The translations under genes and the position numbers were made by a program. Of a stretch of DNA of 64,000 nt, positions 1 through 8,231 are shown one piece after another. The DNA comes from Actinomadura physcomitrii (GTDB taxonomy: Bacteria; Actinomycetota; Actinomycetes; Streptosporangiales; Streptosporangiaceae): assembly GCF_008923205.2 (NCBI RefSeq), contig NZ_WBMS02000002.1, positions 310,001 to 374,000 on the forward strand, written 5' to 3'. How positions within the stretch are numbered: position 1 is the first letter of the stretch; every line of letters begins with the position of its first letter. The notes under the pieces were generated by a model that saw only the letters and a program-made list of their open reading frames with translations, was not told the DNA's origin and did not search any database.

Positions 1-125
1 CGCCGGTGTCGGCGCGGGACGTCCGGGAGAGCGCGTTCCGCGTCGTCCGGCTGGGCCCGGGCTACGACGAGCAGGAGGTCGACCGCTTCCTCACCCAGCT
101 CGCCGGAGCCATCGAAGGCCGCTGA
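1..125 (+). CDS. C-terminal end of a DivIVA-domain protein (5' end outside window)
   Basis: Reading from base 3 the frame is open and ends at a TGA at 123-125. The visible 40 residues contain the pattern RGYD/GPGYDEQEVDRFL typical of the short DivIVA-type repeat of actinobacterial proteins (hydrophobic residue, G-Y-D, E-V-D-x-F-L). Proteins with this repeat bind membranes or form coiled coils at poles and septa. Only the last repeat is visible, so the full architecture cannot be judged. Seen: repeat motif and stop. Inferred: family. Confidence 0.6.
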   Translation, partial: PVSARDVRESAFRVVRLGPGYDEQEVDRFLTQLAGAIEGR

Positions 126-204
126 GAACGATCGCGCCCGCGGAGTTATCCACATTTTCGCCTCGGGGTGGTGAGCGCCGCCGCCGGCCAGCAGGCTTCG
201 GGGC

Positions 205-1032
205 ATGGACGACTTCGACGCGCAGCGCCGCCGGCTGACCTCCTTCCTCGGCCTGCTGTTCGCTCCCGAGATCATCGCGATCCTGCTGTCCCTGGCCCGG
301 CCCGCGGTGCGGCTCGGCGCCGCCGCCGGCGGTGTGCCGGTCAGGCTGGGCGGTGCGCCGCTGCTGCCCGCCGCGGCGGCGTGGCCCGTCTGGAGGGGCC
401 GCCCGCTCGACTTCCTGGGCGCCGTCGACTTCTCCGACCTGGCCGTCCTCGGGACGATCCCCGGTCTTCCCCGTGCCGGCACGGCCGCCTTCTACTACGC
501 CAGCGAGACCCCTCGGCCGTGGGGCGACGCGTCCGGGCAGCGGGACGGATGGCGCGTGTTCACCGGCGTCCTGCATCCCGCGGAACCGCCGCCCGGTGCC
601 GTCTCCTATCCGCCGGCCGAGCTGGACGCCGCTCCGTTCCTGTCCCTGCCCTCACCGCAGGAGCCGGTCGTACGGCGGGTGGAGCGCGTCCACCGCGGCT
701 TCCTGGCCGAGTACGAGCAGCTGCACGCCGTCTGGTCGAGGCACGTCACGCCCGAGGCCCCCGCTCATCAGCTGGGGGGCTGGCCCGACCTCGTCCAGCG
801 GCCGGTCGGCCCCGACTGCCTGTACGCCTCCACCGGCCGTCCGCTGGAGACCCTCGATGCCCCGGACCTGTCGCCCGGCGACCTGGCGGCCGCCGACGAC
901 TGGCGCCTGCTGCTCCAGCTCGACTCCGACCACCGTCTCGGGTGGTACTGGGGTGATCCGGGCCGCGTCTACTTCTGCTCCCGCCGCAGCGACCCCCTGG
1001 AGCGGGCATGGCTGACCGTCCAAGCGGCATGA
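205..1032 (+). CDS. DUF1963 (YwqG-like) family protein
   Basis: A 275-residue protein starting at ATG 205. The core GG-x-P-x-LP-x-x-x-x-WP (residues about 46-65), followed by a PLDFLGAVDFSDL stretch, is the signature of the DUF1963/YwqG family. These are soluble beta-rich proteins of unknown biochemical role that in actinomycetes often carry scattered tryptophans. The C-terminal half has the expected W-x-LLLQLDSD and Y-W-G-D-x-G-x-V-Y-F elements, so the family fold looks complete. The gene stands alone between the preceding DivIVA-domain gene and a convergent ABC permease gene. There is no membrane segment or signal peptide. Function unknown. Confidence 0.75.
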   Translation: MDDFDAQRRRLTSFLGLLFAPEIIAILLSLARPAVRLGAAAGGVPVRLGGAPLLPAAAAWPVWRGRPLDFLGAVDFSDLAVLGTIPGLPRAGTAAFYYASETPRPWGDASGQRDGWRVFTGVLHPAEPPPGAVSYPPAELDAAPFLSLPSPQEPVVRRVERVHRGFLAEYEQLHAVWSRHVTPEAPAHQLGGWPDLVQRPVGPDCLYASTGRPLETLDAPDLSPGDLAAADDWRLLLQLDSDHRLGWYWGDPGRVYFCSRRSDPLERAWLTVQAA

Positions 1033-1053
1033 CCTCTGGAGGAACCGTGCGAC

Positions 1054-1743
1054 TCAGTGACGCAGCCGGGCGGCGAACGCGTACGCGGCGCCCACGACGG
1101 CCGACCAGAGCGCCAGGTGCAGCACCAGGCCGGGGAAGTCCGCGAGGAAGCGGTCCGGGCCGTCGTGCGCCGCCCGCAGCCATCCGGTCATCGGAACGGA
1201 GAGCCAGGAGAGCCGGCCGAGGCCCAGCAGGATGGCGGCCGTCGCGCCGCCGAGCAGCGCCAGCAGCGACACCCCCGGATCCGGGATGACCGCGCGGCTC
1301 GTCCAGGCGCCGAGCAGCGTACCGGCGAGCGCCACCGGGACGCTCAGCGCACACCCGGCGAGTATCGCCCGCCCTGGCGCACCTACCTGCAGCGCCTGCA
1401 CGAGAGGAATGGCGAGCACGATGACGCCCAAGCACAAGTTCACGCCGTATGCGGCGATCAATCCCGCCCACGTGGGCGTCCACCGATGCCGCGCCGCGGT
1501 CGCCGACAGCGCCCGCTGCTCGTCGGGCTGCGTGTCCAGCAGCGCCCGCGCCGTCCACGCCCAGATCGGGAACATGAACGCCGCCACGTCGCCGAAGGAG
1601 CCGACGGAGAGCTCGACCCGCTCCGGCCCGCCCGGGCCCTGGAAGAGCACGAGCACCATGACGAGCGCCACGACGATCACCGGATGCATGACGCGCAGCG
1701 AACGCACGTACCCCTCGACCTGGAACCGCGCCAGCGCGATCAC
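1054..1743 (-). CDS. ABC transporter membrane (permease) subunit
   Basis: Read as a 229-residue hydrophobic protein from GTG 1743 (the codon overlaps the stop of an 80-codon open frame, GTGA). About six membrane segments are visible, including MHPVIVVALVMVLVLFQ near the start, LIAAYGVNLCLGVIVLAIPL and LVLHLALWSAVVGAAYAFA at the end. It lies downstream of, and on the same strand as, the ATPase at 1979-2704, so the two should form a type-2 (ABC-2-like) exporter. The substrate is unknown. About 235 bases separate it from the ATPase stop, unusual for such a pair (see the spacer feature). The open frame continues upstream of 1743, but that part reads as low-complexity Arg/Pro/Ser without membrane character, so the start at 1743 is preferred. 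Confidence 0.7.
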   Translation of the reverse strand: MIALARFQVEGYVRSLRVMHPVIVVALVMVLVLFQGPGGPERVELSVGSFGDVAAFMFPIWAWTARALLDTQPDEQRALSATAARHRWTPTWAGLIAAYGVNLCLGVIVLAIPLVQALQVGAPGRAILAGCALSVPVALAGTLLGAWTSRAVIPDPGVSLLALLGGATAAILLGLGRLSWLSVPMTGWLRAAHDGPDRFLADFPGLVLHLALWSAVVGAAYAFAARLRH

Positions 1744-1978
1744 AACCCCCACCTCGCCCGACCGCCCTGCGCCCGGCGAGCGCGGCCGCCTCCCGCCCGC
1801 TTGGCGCGGGCGTCTCGGTTCGGGCCCGCGGGCTGGTCGCGGCCTCGTTCCGGACGAGCGTCGCGTGGCCGACGCGGGTGCTGGTGCCGATCGCGGTACC
1901 CGGCTCGGTGGCGGATCGTCCCGGGCTCCGCCGAGGCGTCCCGCCGGTCGCCGCGCCGGCGGGCTTCGGCCGTGGTGA
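1744..1978 (-). other. Spacer between ABC genes; possible coding relic or coupling ORF
   Basis: This stretch separates the ATPase stop from the permease start. One frame (ATG 1982 to TGA 1740-1742) is an 80-codon ORF that overlaps both neighbours by 4 bases (ATGA and GTGA), as translationally coupled genes do. However, its product is almost pure Arg/Pro/Ala and resembles no protein I know. A different frame over 1744-1920 has a more natural composition and higher third-position GC (TAIGTSTRVGHATLVRNEAA), which could be the remains of a permease N-terminus put out of frame. Neither reading is secure. Confidence 0.25.
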
Positions 1979-2704
1979 TCATCGCTCGGGCCTCCGTACG
2001 GTGTAGCCGTCGGCGCGCAGCTTGGTCTCCACGGTGCCGGCGTCGGCCTCGGGCACCACGACCTCGAGCACCGTGAGCCTCGGCGCGTCGGGTTCCTGAC
2101 CGGGCGCCAGGCGGGTGACCGTGCCGCCCGCGACCTCGAGCCGGTCGATGCCCGGAAGGGATTCGATGCAGCGCTGGTGGTCGCTGATGACCACGGTGGC
2201 GCCATCGGCGGCGAGTCCGGAGATCATGCGGGGCAGGGCGTCGCGGGTCGCCGCGTCCAGGCCGGCGAACGGTTCGTCGAGGATGAGGAGTCCCGGGTCG
2301 TCCATGAGGGCCTGAGCGAGCCCGACCTTCTGCGCGCTGCCCTTGGACAGCTCAGGCAACCGCACATCGAGGAGGTGGCCGAAACCCAGACGCTCCGCCC
2401 ACACTCCGATCGCGTTGTCGGGCACGCGCCTGACGGCGGCCATGTGCCCGAGGTACGAGCGGACGGTGAACGGCTGGTCCACGGGGAAACGCTCGGGCGC
2501 GTAGCCGATGCGGCTCGGCCTGTCCCGCACCGAGCCCCTTCCGGGGGCGCGGAGACCGGCGATGACGCGGAGAAGGGTGGACTTGCCCGCGCCGTTCCGT
2601 CCCGTCACCTCGGTGACGCTGCCCGGCGGGAGGGAGAGCGTGACGTCCCGCAGTACCCAGGGACCCCTCCGGTGATAGCGGAAGGCGACATCGTCGAGCC
2701 GCAT
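1979..2704 (-). CDS. ABC transporter ATP-binding subunit
   Basis: 241 residues from ATG 2704. Walker A is GRNGAGKST (about residues 35-43), the signature is LSKGSAQKVGLAQ (K replaces the usual second G of LSGGQ), and Walker B plus D-loop are LLILDEPFAGLD. The H-loop is SDHQ. Length and the short, high-identity core fit the small ABC-2 exporter ATPases (drug, antibiotic or ABC-2 type peptide exporters). It is the first gene of a two-gene minus-strand unit with the permease at 1054-1743. A HIT-family gene diverges from it. The substrate cannot be read from the sequence. Confidence 0.85.
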   Translation of the reverse strand: MRLDDVAFRYHRRGPWVLRDVTLSLPPGSVTEVTGRNGAGKSTLLRVIAGLRAPGRGSVRDRPSRIGYAPERFPVDQPFTVRSYLGHMAAVRRVPDNAIGVWAERLGFGHLLDVRLPELSKGSAQKVGLAQALMDDPGLLILDEPFAGLDAATRDALPRMISGLAADGATVVISDHQRCIESLPGIDRLEVAGGTVTRLAPGQEPDAPRLTVLEVVVPEADAGTVETKLRADGYTVRRPER

Positions 2705-2781
2705 AGGACACGAAGGGTAGCCGCGGAAAGCTAAGGAAACCGTTAGGGAGGAGGCTGCGCACGCAGGTGGAGGGCGGCAGA

Positions 2782-3231
2782 ATGCCGCGCATGGCTGACT
2801 CGGCGTCCGGCAAGCCCTGCATCTTCTGCGAGATCGTGAAGGGAGAGCGCCCCGCCCACATCGTCCTCGACACCCCGGACGCGCTGGCGTTCCTCGACGT
2901 CCGGCCCCTGTTCAAGGGGCACACGCTGCTGGTGCCGCGGACGCATGTCGAGACGCTGCCGGACCTGCCCGCCGACCTCGTCGGCCCGTATTTCCAGTAC
3001 GCGCAGCGGTTCGCAGCGGCCATGGAGTCCGTGCTCGGTGCGGCCGGCTCCTTCGTCGCCATCAACAACCGCATCAGCCAGAGCGTCCCCCACCTGCATG
3101 TCCACGTCGTTCCGCGCAACCGCAAGGACGGACTGAGGGGCTTCTTCTGGCCCCGCCAGAAGTACGACTCCGACGCCGAAGCCGCCGACTACGCCGCCCG
3201 CCTATCCGCCGCCTTCGCCGACCCGGCCTGA
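2782..3231 (+). CDS. HIT family (histidine triad) nucleotide hydrolase
   Basis: 149 residues. CIFCEIVKGERPAHIV near the start and VPHLHVHVVPR near residues 98-108 give the HIT fold and its catalytic H-x-H-x-H triad. The two N-terminal cysteines (C-x-x-C) suggest the zinc-bearing subgroup of HIT proteins. Such enzymes cleave nucleoside phosphoramidates or dinucleoside polyphosphates in the cytoplasm. Start at ATG 2782 is chosen because GGAGG at 2769-2773 lies 8 bases upstream. A GTG at 2767 and an ATG at 2791 are alternatives. Monocistronic as far as visible. Confidence 0.85.
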   Translation: MPRMADSASGKPCIFCEIVKGERPAHIVLDTPDALAFLDVRPLFKGHTLLVPRTHVETLPDLPADLVGPYFQYAQRFAAAMESVLGAAGSFVAINNRISQSVPHLHVHVVPRNRKDGLRGFFWPRQKYDSDAEAADYAARLSAAFADPA

Positions 3232-3583
3232 CCCCGAACCTCCACGCCACCCGCCGACCCGCCGTCCTCGTCGGCGGTGCGCTCACCGCCGCCAGGGGGT
3301 GCGAGCGCGTCGTGTTCCGGTTGCGCGCCCGTCGTGTTCGGCGATGACGCGTCTACCGCTGGGGAGGCCCCGGCCGTCGACTGGTCGTGCGCCGTCTCTG
3401 CCGGGGTCGTTTCGAGGTCGGACGTCGGGCTCTTGCCGGATCCGGCGACGCCGGGGAGAGCCAGTGGGTGAGGGACGAGGCAGCGGGCGCCCTTGAGGCG
3501 GTTGGCGGGGGCTGTTCGTTGGTGGCGGTTGGACTGCTGGATCGGGGACGCCCCCGCCGGGGGCGGCGGGGGCGTAGGGCGGG
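3232..3583. other. Intergenic stretch without a recognisable gene
   Basis: The short open frames here have arginine/proline-rich compositions typical of chance frames in GC-rich DNA. The only clear structure is the hairpin at 3548-3575. Confidence 0.6.
3548..3575 (-). terminator. Hairpin downstream of the TacA-like gene
   Basis: Perfect 11-bp inverted repeat ACGCCCCCGCC / GGCGGGGGCGT around a 6-base loop, 9 bases beyond the stop of the minus-strand gene at 3584. No U-run follows, as is common for actinomycete terminators. Confidence 0.55.
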
Positions 3584-3853
3584 TCAGGTCAGGGCTAGGA
3601 GGAGGGCTATGTAGGGTTCGGTCGACCTGGGGTCCGGGGGCGGGTCGGGGGCGGCGGCGCGGAGGGCGGCGGCGTGCTCGTACAGGTCGCGCTCCGCGCG
3701 GTCGAGGGCGGCGGCCAGGACGTAGTCGGCGACGCTCCAGCCGATGAGGCCGGCGGCCTTGCGGATGGCGAGGAGCTGCTCGGCGGACGTGTTCAGGGCG
3801 ATGCGGTCGTCGGTTCCGGGGGCGGGAAGGTCCGGGCGGACCGACTCAGACAT
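3584..3853 (-). CDS. DUF1778/TacA-like ribbon-helix-helix antitoxin, apparently solitary
   Basis: 89 residues from ATG 3853, preceded by a strong ribosome site (GGAAGGAGA). Residues about 15-55 (DDRIALNTSAEQLLAIRKAA, then GLIGWSVADYVLAAALDRAE) match the pattern of TacA/DUF1778 antitoxins: basic-hydrophobic beta strand, S-x-E-Q, AA, G-x-S-x-x-D-(F/Y)-V-L-x-A-A-L. In the usual pair the antitoxin is followed by a GNAT toxin (TacT). Here the DNA downstream holds only a terminator-like hairpin and no acetyltransferase. It may be an orphan antitoxin or a stand-alone regulator. The C-terminal third is proline-rich and unassigned. Confidence 0.6.
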   Translation of the reverse strand: MSESVRPDLPAPGTDDRIALNTSAEQLLAIRKAAGLIGWSVADYVLAAALDRAERDLYEHAAALRAAAPDPPPDPRSTEPYIALLLALT

Positions 3854-3968
3854 GGCCGGTCTCCTTCCTTACGGCATCTCAAAGTACGCCGCGAGGGGTT
3901 GCCGGGACATCCTCATTCGGGACGAGAATCGACGGATGGCAGGCGACGGCGGACGGCGGCGAGCGGCC

Positions 3969-4460
3969 TCAGCGGGTGCCCCAGGAGTAGGTCTGTTTCC
4001 GCAGCTTGAGGTAGACGAAGCTCTCCGTGGAGACCACGCCCCGGACGGCGCGGATCCGGCCCAGCAGCTCCAGCAGGCGCTCGTCGTCCTCGCAGACCAG
4101 CTCGAGCAGGATGTCGAACGAGCCGGCGGCGATGACGACGTAGTCGATCTCGTCGAGGGCGGCGAGCTCGTCGGCGATCGTCTCCAGGTCGCCCTCGCAC
4201 TTCACGCCGATCATCATCTGCCGGGAGAAGCCGAGCATCAGCGGGTCGGTCACGCCGACGATCTGCATGACGCCGGTGTCGAGGAGCTTCTGCACGCGCT
4301 GCCGGACCGCGGCCTCCGACAGGCCGACGGCCTTGCCGATGGCGGCGTAGGAGCGGCGGCCGTCCTGCTGGAGCTGCTCGATGATCCGCTTGGCGGTCTC
4401 GTCGAGCTGGACGGGCGGCCGGGCGGAGCCGCGGCGGGCGGGAGGGCGCTCCTCCGTCAT
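3969..4460 (-). CDS. Lrp/AsnC family transcriptional regulator
   Basis: 163 residues. The N-terminal winged helix-turn-helix (LDETAKRIIEQLQQDGRRSY, then AAIGKAVGLSEAAVRQRVQKL) is followed by the RAM/AsnC ligand-binding domain (GVKCEGDLETIADELAALDE, FDILLELVCEDDERLLELL, TESFVYLKLRKQTYSWG). ATG 4460 is chosen because AGGAG sits 8 bases upstream; ATG 4484 is an alternative. It diverges from the aldehyde dehydrogenase/polyamine operon at 4625-8207 and very likely controls it, as this arrangement is common in actinomycetes. Related regulators respond to amino acids or their degradation products. The effector here is unknown. Confidence 0.9.
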   Translation of the reverse strand: MTEERPPARRGSARPPVQLDETAKRIIEQLQQDGRRSYAAIGKAVGLSEAAVRQRVQKLLDTGVMQIVGVTDPLMLGFSRQMMIGVKCEGDLETIADELAALDEIDYVVIAAGSFDILLELVCEDDERLLELLGRIRAVRGVVSTESFVYLKLRKQTYSWGTR

Positions 4461-4624
4461 CGTTGGTACTCCTAGCTGCGGCATCGAGGGTGCGAGGCGG
4501 CTGGTCCAAGCGAATTAGTCGTGAAGCTGGATCGTAACAACGAAATCACTTGTGTTGGGCGGGAACCTCTGTCAGGGTCAGGCCAACGGGACAGTTCGGG
4601 CGGCGGCGCCCAGAAAGGATCGAG

Positions 4625-6058
4625 ATGAGCGGCGAACGGCTGCGCAACTTTATCGGTGGCGAGTACACCGACGCCAAGGACGGGCGGACGCTGGAGGTGG
4701 TCGACCCCAGCACCGGCGAAGCGTACGCGCAGGCGCCCGTGTCCGGCGCCGAGGACGTCGACGCCGCCTTCCGCGCCGCCGCGGAGGCGTTCCCCGCCTG
4801 GCGGGACGCCACCCCGGGCGAGCGTAGCCTGGCGATGCTGCGGTTCGCGGACGCGGTCGAGGCGCGGGGGCGCGAGCTGGTCGAGGCGGAGAGCCGCGAC
4901 ACCGGCAAGCCCGTCCAGCTCACCATGGACGAGGAGCTGCCGCCGATGGTGGACAACCTCCGCTTCTTCGCGGGGGCGTCCCGGGTCCTTGAGGGCAAGG
5001 CCACCGGCGAGTACCTCGCGGACCACACCTCGTCGGTCAGGCGCGAGCCGATCGGGGTGTGCGCGCAGGTGACGCCGTGGAACTACCCGATGATGATGGC
5101 GGTCTGGAAGATCGGGCCGGCGCTGGCGACGGGCAACACGGTCGTGCTCAAGCCGTCGGAGACGACCCCGGTCAGCACGCTGATGCTGGCGGAGATCGCC
5201 GCCGAGCACCTGCCGCCGGGCGTGTTCAACGTGATCTGCGGCGACCGCGACACCGGCCGCGCGCTGGTGGAGCACCCGACGCCGCAGATGGTGTCGATCA
5301 CCGGCAGCGTGCGGGCGGGCATGGAGGTCGCCGCGTCCGCCGCGAAGGACCTGAAGAAGGTGCACCTGGAGCTCGGCGGCAAGGCGCCGGTCGTGGTGTT
5401 CGACGACGCGGACGTGGAGTCCGCGGCGCAGGGCATCGCCGAGGCCGGCTACTTCAACGCCGGGCAGGACTGCACCGCGGCGACGCGGGTGCTGGTCGCC
5501 GACGGGCTGCACGACGAGTTCACCGAGGCGCTCGCCGAGGCGGCGCGCGGCACGGTGGTCGGCCCGCCGAGCGACACCGACGCCTTCTACGGCCCGGTGA
5601 ACAGCGCCGCGCAGCTGGAGCGCGTCCAGGGGTTCGTGGACCGGCTGCCCGGCCACGCGCGGGTGCTCACCGGCGGGTCCCGTGCCGGGGACACCGGTTA
5701 CTTCTTCGAGCCGACGGTCGTCGGCGGGCTCCGCCAGGACGACGAGATCGTGCAGAACGAGGTGTTCGGCCCGGTCATCACCGTCCAGCGGTTCTCCGGC
5801 GAGGCGCAGGCGATCGAGTGGGCGAACGGCGTCCGGTACGGGCTGGCGGCCAGTGTGTGGACGCAGAACCACGGGCGCGCGATGCGCATGAGCAAGGCAC
5901 TGGACTTCGGGGCGGTGTGGGTGAACACCCACATCCCGTTCGTCTCGGAGATGCCGCACGGGGGCTTCAAGCACTCCGGCTACGGCAAGGACATGTCGAT
6001 GTACGGAATCGAGGACTACACCCGCGTCAAGCACGTCATGCACTACATCGGCGCCTGA
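4625..6058 (+). CDS. Aldehyde dehydrogenase, probably gamma-aminobutyraldehyde dehydrogenase
   Basis: 477 residues from ATG 4625 with AAAGGA 5 bases upstream. It belongs to the NAD(P)-dependent aldehyde dehydrogenase superfamily: general base Glu249 in LELGGKAP, catalytic Cys283 in GQDCTAATR, and a cofactor-fold region around PWNYPMMMAVWKIGPALATG. The overall sequence (TPWNYPMMMAVWKI, GQDCTAATR, HSGYGKDMSMYGIEDYTRVKHVM) fits PatD/4-aminobutyraldehyde dehydrogenases, which oxidise the aldehyde made from putrescine to GABA. It is the first gene of the operon whose downstream transporter and oxidase genes are broken, yet it shows no lesion itself. Regulation by the divergent Lrp-type protein is inferred. 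Confidence 0.85.
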   Translation: MSGERLRNFIGGEYTDAKDGRTLEVVDPSTGEAYAQAPVSGAEDVDAAFRAAAEAFPAWRDATPGERSLAMLRFADAVEARGRELVEAESRDTGKPVQLTMDEELPPMVDNLRFFAGASRVLEGKATGEYLADHTSSVRREPIGVCAQVTPWNYPMMMAVWKIGPALATGNTVVLKPSETTPVSTLMLAEIAAEHLPPGVFNVICGDRDTGRALVEHPTPQMVSITGSVRAGMEVAASAAKDLKKVHLELGGKAPVVVFDDADVESAAQGIAEAGYFNAGQDCTAATRVLVADGLHDEFTEALAEAARGTVVGPPSDTDAFYGPVNSAAQLERVQGFVDRLPGHARVLTGGSRAGDTGYFFEPTVVGGLRQDDEIVQNEVFGPVITVQRFSGEAQAIEWANGVRYGLAASVWTQNHGRAMRMSKALDFGAVWVNTHIPFVSEMPHGGFKHSGYGKDMSMYGIEDYTRVKHVMHYIGA

Positions 6059-6081
6059 GGGACGTACCGCGGCGGTGCGCG

Positions 6082-6115
6082 GGCCGGCGTCCGGTCCTCC
6101 GGACGGGCGCCGGCC
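6082..6115. other. Hairpin between the dehydrogenase and ATPase genes
   Basis: GGCCGGCG pairs with CGCCGGCC, with an inner TCCGG/CCGGA stem. It could attenuate transcription into the degenerate transporter genes. No U-run follows. Confidence 0.4.
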
Positions 6116-6176
6116 GGCGCGGGGGGCGTCGCCGTGGTGGTCGGGCGCCACGAGCTCGTGAAGGAAACCCCTGCCC

Positions 6177-7326
6177 ATGACCGAAACCCAGCCCGCCCCG
6201 GCGCGCGACGACCCGGGTCGCGCAGTTCCCGCCATCGAGCTCACGGGCGTCGAGAAGACCTACCACGCCCACGGGGAGGCCGTCGCGGCGGTCCGCGGCG
6301 TGGACCTGGCGATCGCGCAGGGGGAGTTCTTCTCCCTGCTCGGCCCGTCCGGCTGCGGCAAGACCACCACGATGCGCATGATCGCCGGCTTCGAGGAGCC
6401 GACGGCCGGTGAGGTGTACCTGCACGGACGCAGCGTCACCGGCGTCCCGGCCAACCGCCGTGACGTGAACATGGTGTTCCAGTCGTACGCGCTGTTCCCG
6501 CACATGAACGTCTTCGACAACGTGGCGTTCGGGCTGCGGCGGCGCGACGTCGGCAAGGCCGACGTCAGGGCGCGGGTCGGGGAGATGCTGGAGATCGTCG
6601 ACCTGACGGGGCGGGAGCGGCGCCGGCCCGGCGAGCTGTCGGGCGGGCAGCAGCAGCGGGTCGCGCTGGCGCGCGCTGGTGAACCGCCCGCGCGCGCTGC
6701 TGCTGGACGAGCCGCTCGGCGCGCTGGACCTGAAGCTCCGGCAGGCGATGCAGGTCGAGCTGAAGCGGATCCAGCGGGAGGTCGGCATCACGTTCGTGTA
6801 CGTGACGCACGACCAGGGCGAGGCGCTGACGATGTCGGACCGGATCGCGGTGATGAACGACGGGCTGATCGAGCAGCTCGGCACGCCGCGGGAGATCTAC
6901 GAGCATCCGGCGACGCGGTTCGTGGCGGGGTTCATCGGGACGTCGAACCTGCTCGGCGGGGAGGTCGCCGAGGTGCCGGAGGGCGGCGCGGTGCTCTCCC
7001 ACGGGCCGGACGGGCGGATCGAGGTGCCGGTGCGGGACGGGCTCTCGGCCGCGGTGGGGGAGCGGCTGGAGCTGACGGTCCGGCCGGAGAAGATCGGCAT
7101 CGGGACCGACAAGCCGGCCGACGGCCTGTGCCGCGTCCGCGGGCCGGTCACCGAGGTCGTCTACCTGGGGACCGCGACGAACTACAACATCGCCACCTCC
7201 GCCGGCGCCGACGTGGTCGTGTTCCTGCAGAACGCCATGAACGCCGACGACATCGCCGTTCGCGGGGACGGCGTCTGGCTGTCGTGGGACCCGCGCCACT
7301 CGTACGCCATAGGAGCCCGCCAGTGA
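6177..7326 (+). pseudogene. Polyamine ABC transporter ATPase (PotA-like), frameshifted
   Basis: The first part reads in the ATG 6177 frame through Walker [11 protein letters not shown] and signature [13 protein letters not shown]. It then continues in another frame from about 6679 with Walker [12 protein letters not shown], the H-loop [15 protein letters not shown] and a C-terminal TOBE-type domain ending at 7326. The break lies at 6668-6678. The DNA reads GGCGCGCGCTGG, whereas the family ([18 protein letters not shown]) needs one more GC unit. A 2-base loss in a GC run therefore explains it. Restoring it gives 383 residues, the usual length. Either a real frameshift mutation or a base-calling error; the further lesions downstream favour real decay. 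A GTG at 6679 could restart a non-functional C-terminal piece. Confidence 0.85.
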
Positions 7327-7916
7327 CGAACATCGACCCCGCGTTCCTGCGCGGACTGACCCGCCCGCGCCTGGCACGGTCCACCGCGTCCCGCCGGGAC
7401 GTGCTGCGGATGATGGGCGCGGCGGGGGCCGGCCTGGCCCTGTCGGCCTGCGGCGTGAAGGGGCAGGGCGGCAAGGAGAAGGTCAGTCAGACCGACGTGC
7501 AGAAGTACTGGGCGGGCAAGGCGAAGACCGGCAGGCTCAACTGGGCGAACTGGCCGGGCTACATGGAGGACGACCACGCGACCATCAAGGCCTTCGAGAA
7601 GGCCACCGGCATCAAGGTGGACTACAAGGAGGTCATCCAGGAGATGGGGCCCTGGTTCGGCAAGATCCAGGCCCCGCTGGCGGCGGGCCAGTCCATCGGG
7701 TTCGACCTGATGGTGATGACGAACGGCATCCAGCTGGAGGAGATCACCAGCATCGCGCAGCTGTTCGACCCGAAGTACAAGGGCCGGGTCGGCATGATGG
7801 GCGACTCGCAGGAGCTCGGGAACTTCGGGATGTTCCTGCTCGGCATCGACCCGGAGAGGTCGACGCGGGCCGACTGGGAGAAGGCGGCGGCGAAGCTGCG
7901 GGAGCAGCGCGACGAC
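7323..7916 (+). pseudogene. Polyamine-binding lipoprotein (PotD-like), doubly deleted
   Basis: Starts at GTG 7323, overlapping the ATPase stop by 4 bases. A twin-arginine-like signal ([21 protein letters not shown]) with lipobox LSAC precedes a PotD-like N-lobe: [47 protein letters not shown]. At about 7735-7742 the text jumps from NGIQLE directly to [20 protein letters not shown]. Family members carry roughly 55-60 residues there, so an in-frame internal deletion is likely. The protein then stops matching at EQRDD (7914-7916), and the C-lobe, needed for ligand closure, is absent. The frame continues into an unrelated FAD-enzyme tail. It cannot work as a binding protein. Confidence 0.8.
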
Positions 7917-8207
7917 CGCAGGCTCGCCTATGCGGCGGGCTATACCGGCCTCGGTGTGGGAGCCACGCGCTTCGGCGCGGACGTCGTGCTCGACCTGCTC
8001 CGCGTCGGCCTCGCGCCCGGCGAGGAGACCGAGCGGACGCGGCTGGCGATGGTGTGCTCCAAGCCCGTCCCGTTCCCGCCCGAGCCGCTCAGGTACGGCG
8101 TCATCGAGCTGACCCGCCGCGCGATGGCCCGCGCCGACCGCAACGACGGCCGCCGCGGCCCGTGGCCGCGCGCACTGGACCGCTTCGGCCTCGGCTTCGG
8201 CTCCTGA
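7917..8207 (+). pseudogene. C-terminal remnant of an FAD-dependent amine oxidoreductase, fused in frame to the binding protein
   Basis: The last ~96 codons of the same open frame read [20 protein letters not shown], then [20 protein letters not shown], then ending [12 protein letters not shown]. This is the characteristic C-terminus of DadA/PuuB-like FAD oxidoreductases that follow polyamine transporter genes in actinomycetes (GYTG-x-G-V FAD-contact motif). The N-terminal Rossmann fold (G-x-G-x-x-G) and most of the enzyme are missing. The natural operon order would be binding protein, two permeases, then this oxidase. A deletion joining 7916 to 7917 removed all that lay between. Junction position is exact only to a few codons. 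Confidence 0.8.
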
Positions 8208-8231
8208 CCTGCCGGCGGATCAGTCGGCGGA

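Noticed and set aside
4472..6244. A 590-codon minus-strand frame opposite the aldehyde dehydrogenase
   Set aside because: Mirror frame of a strongly conserved gene; composition typical of GC-rich antisense.
7323..8207. A genuine two-domain fusion of a binding protein and an oxidoreductase
   Set aside because: Both parts are truncated: the binding protein lacks its C-lobe and the FAD enzyme its nucleotide-binding fold, so a deletion fusion is far more likely than a functional one.
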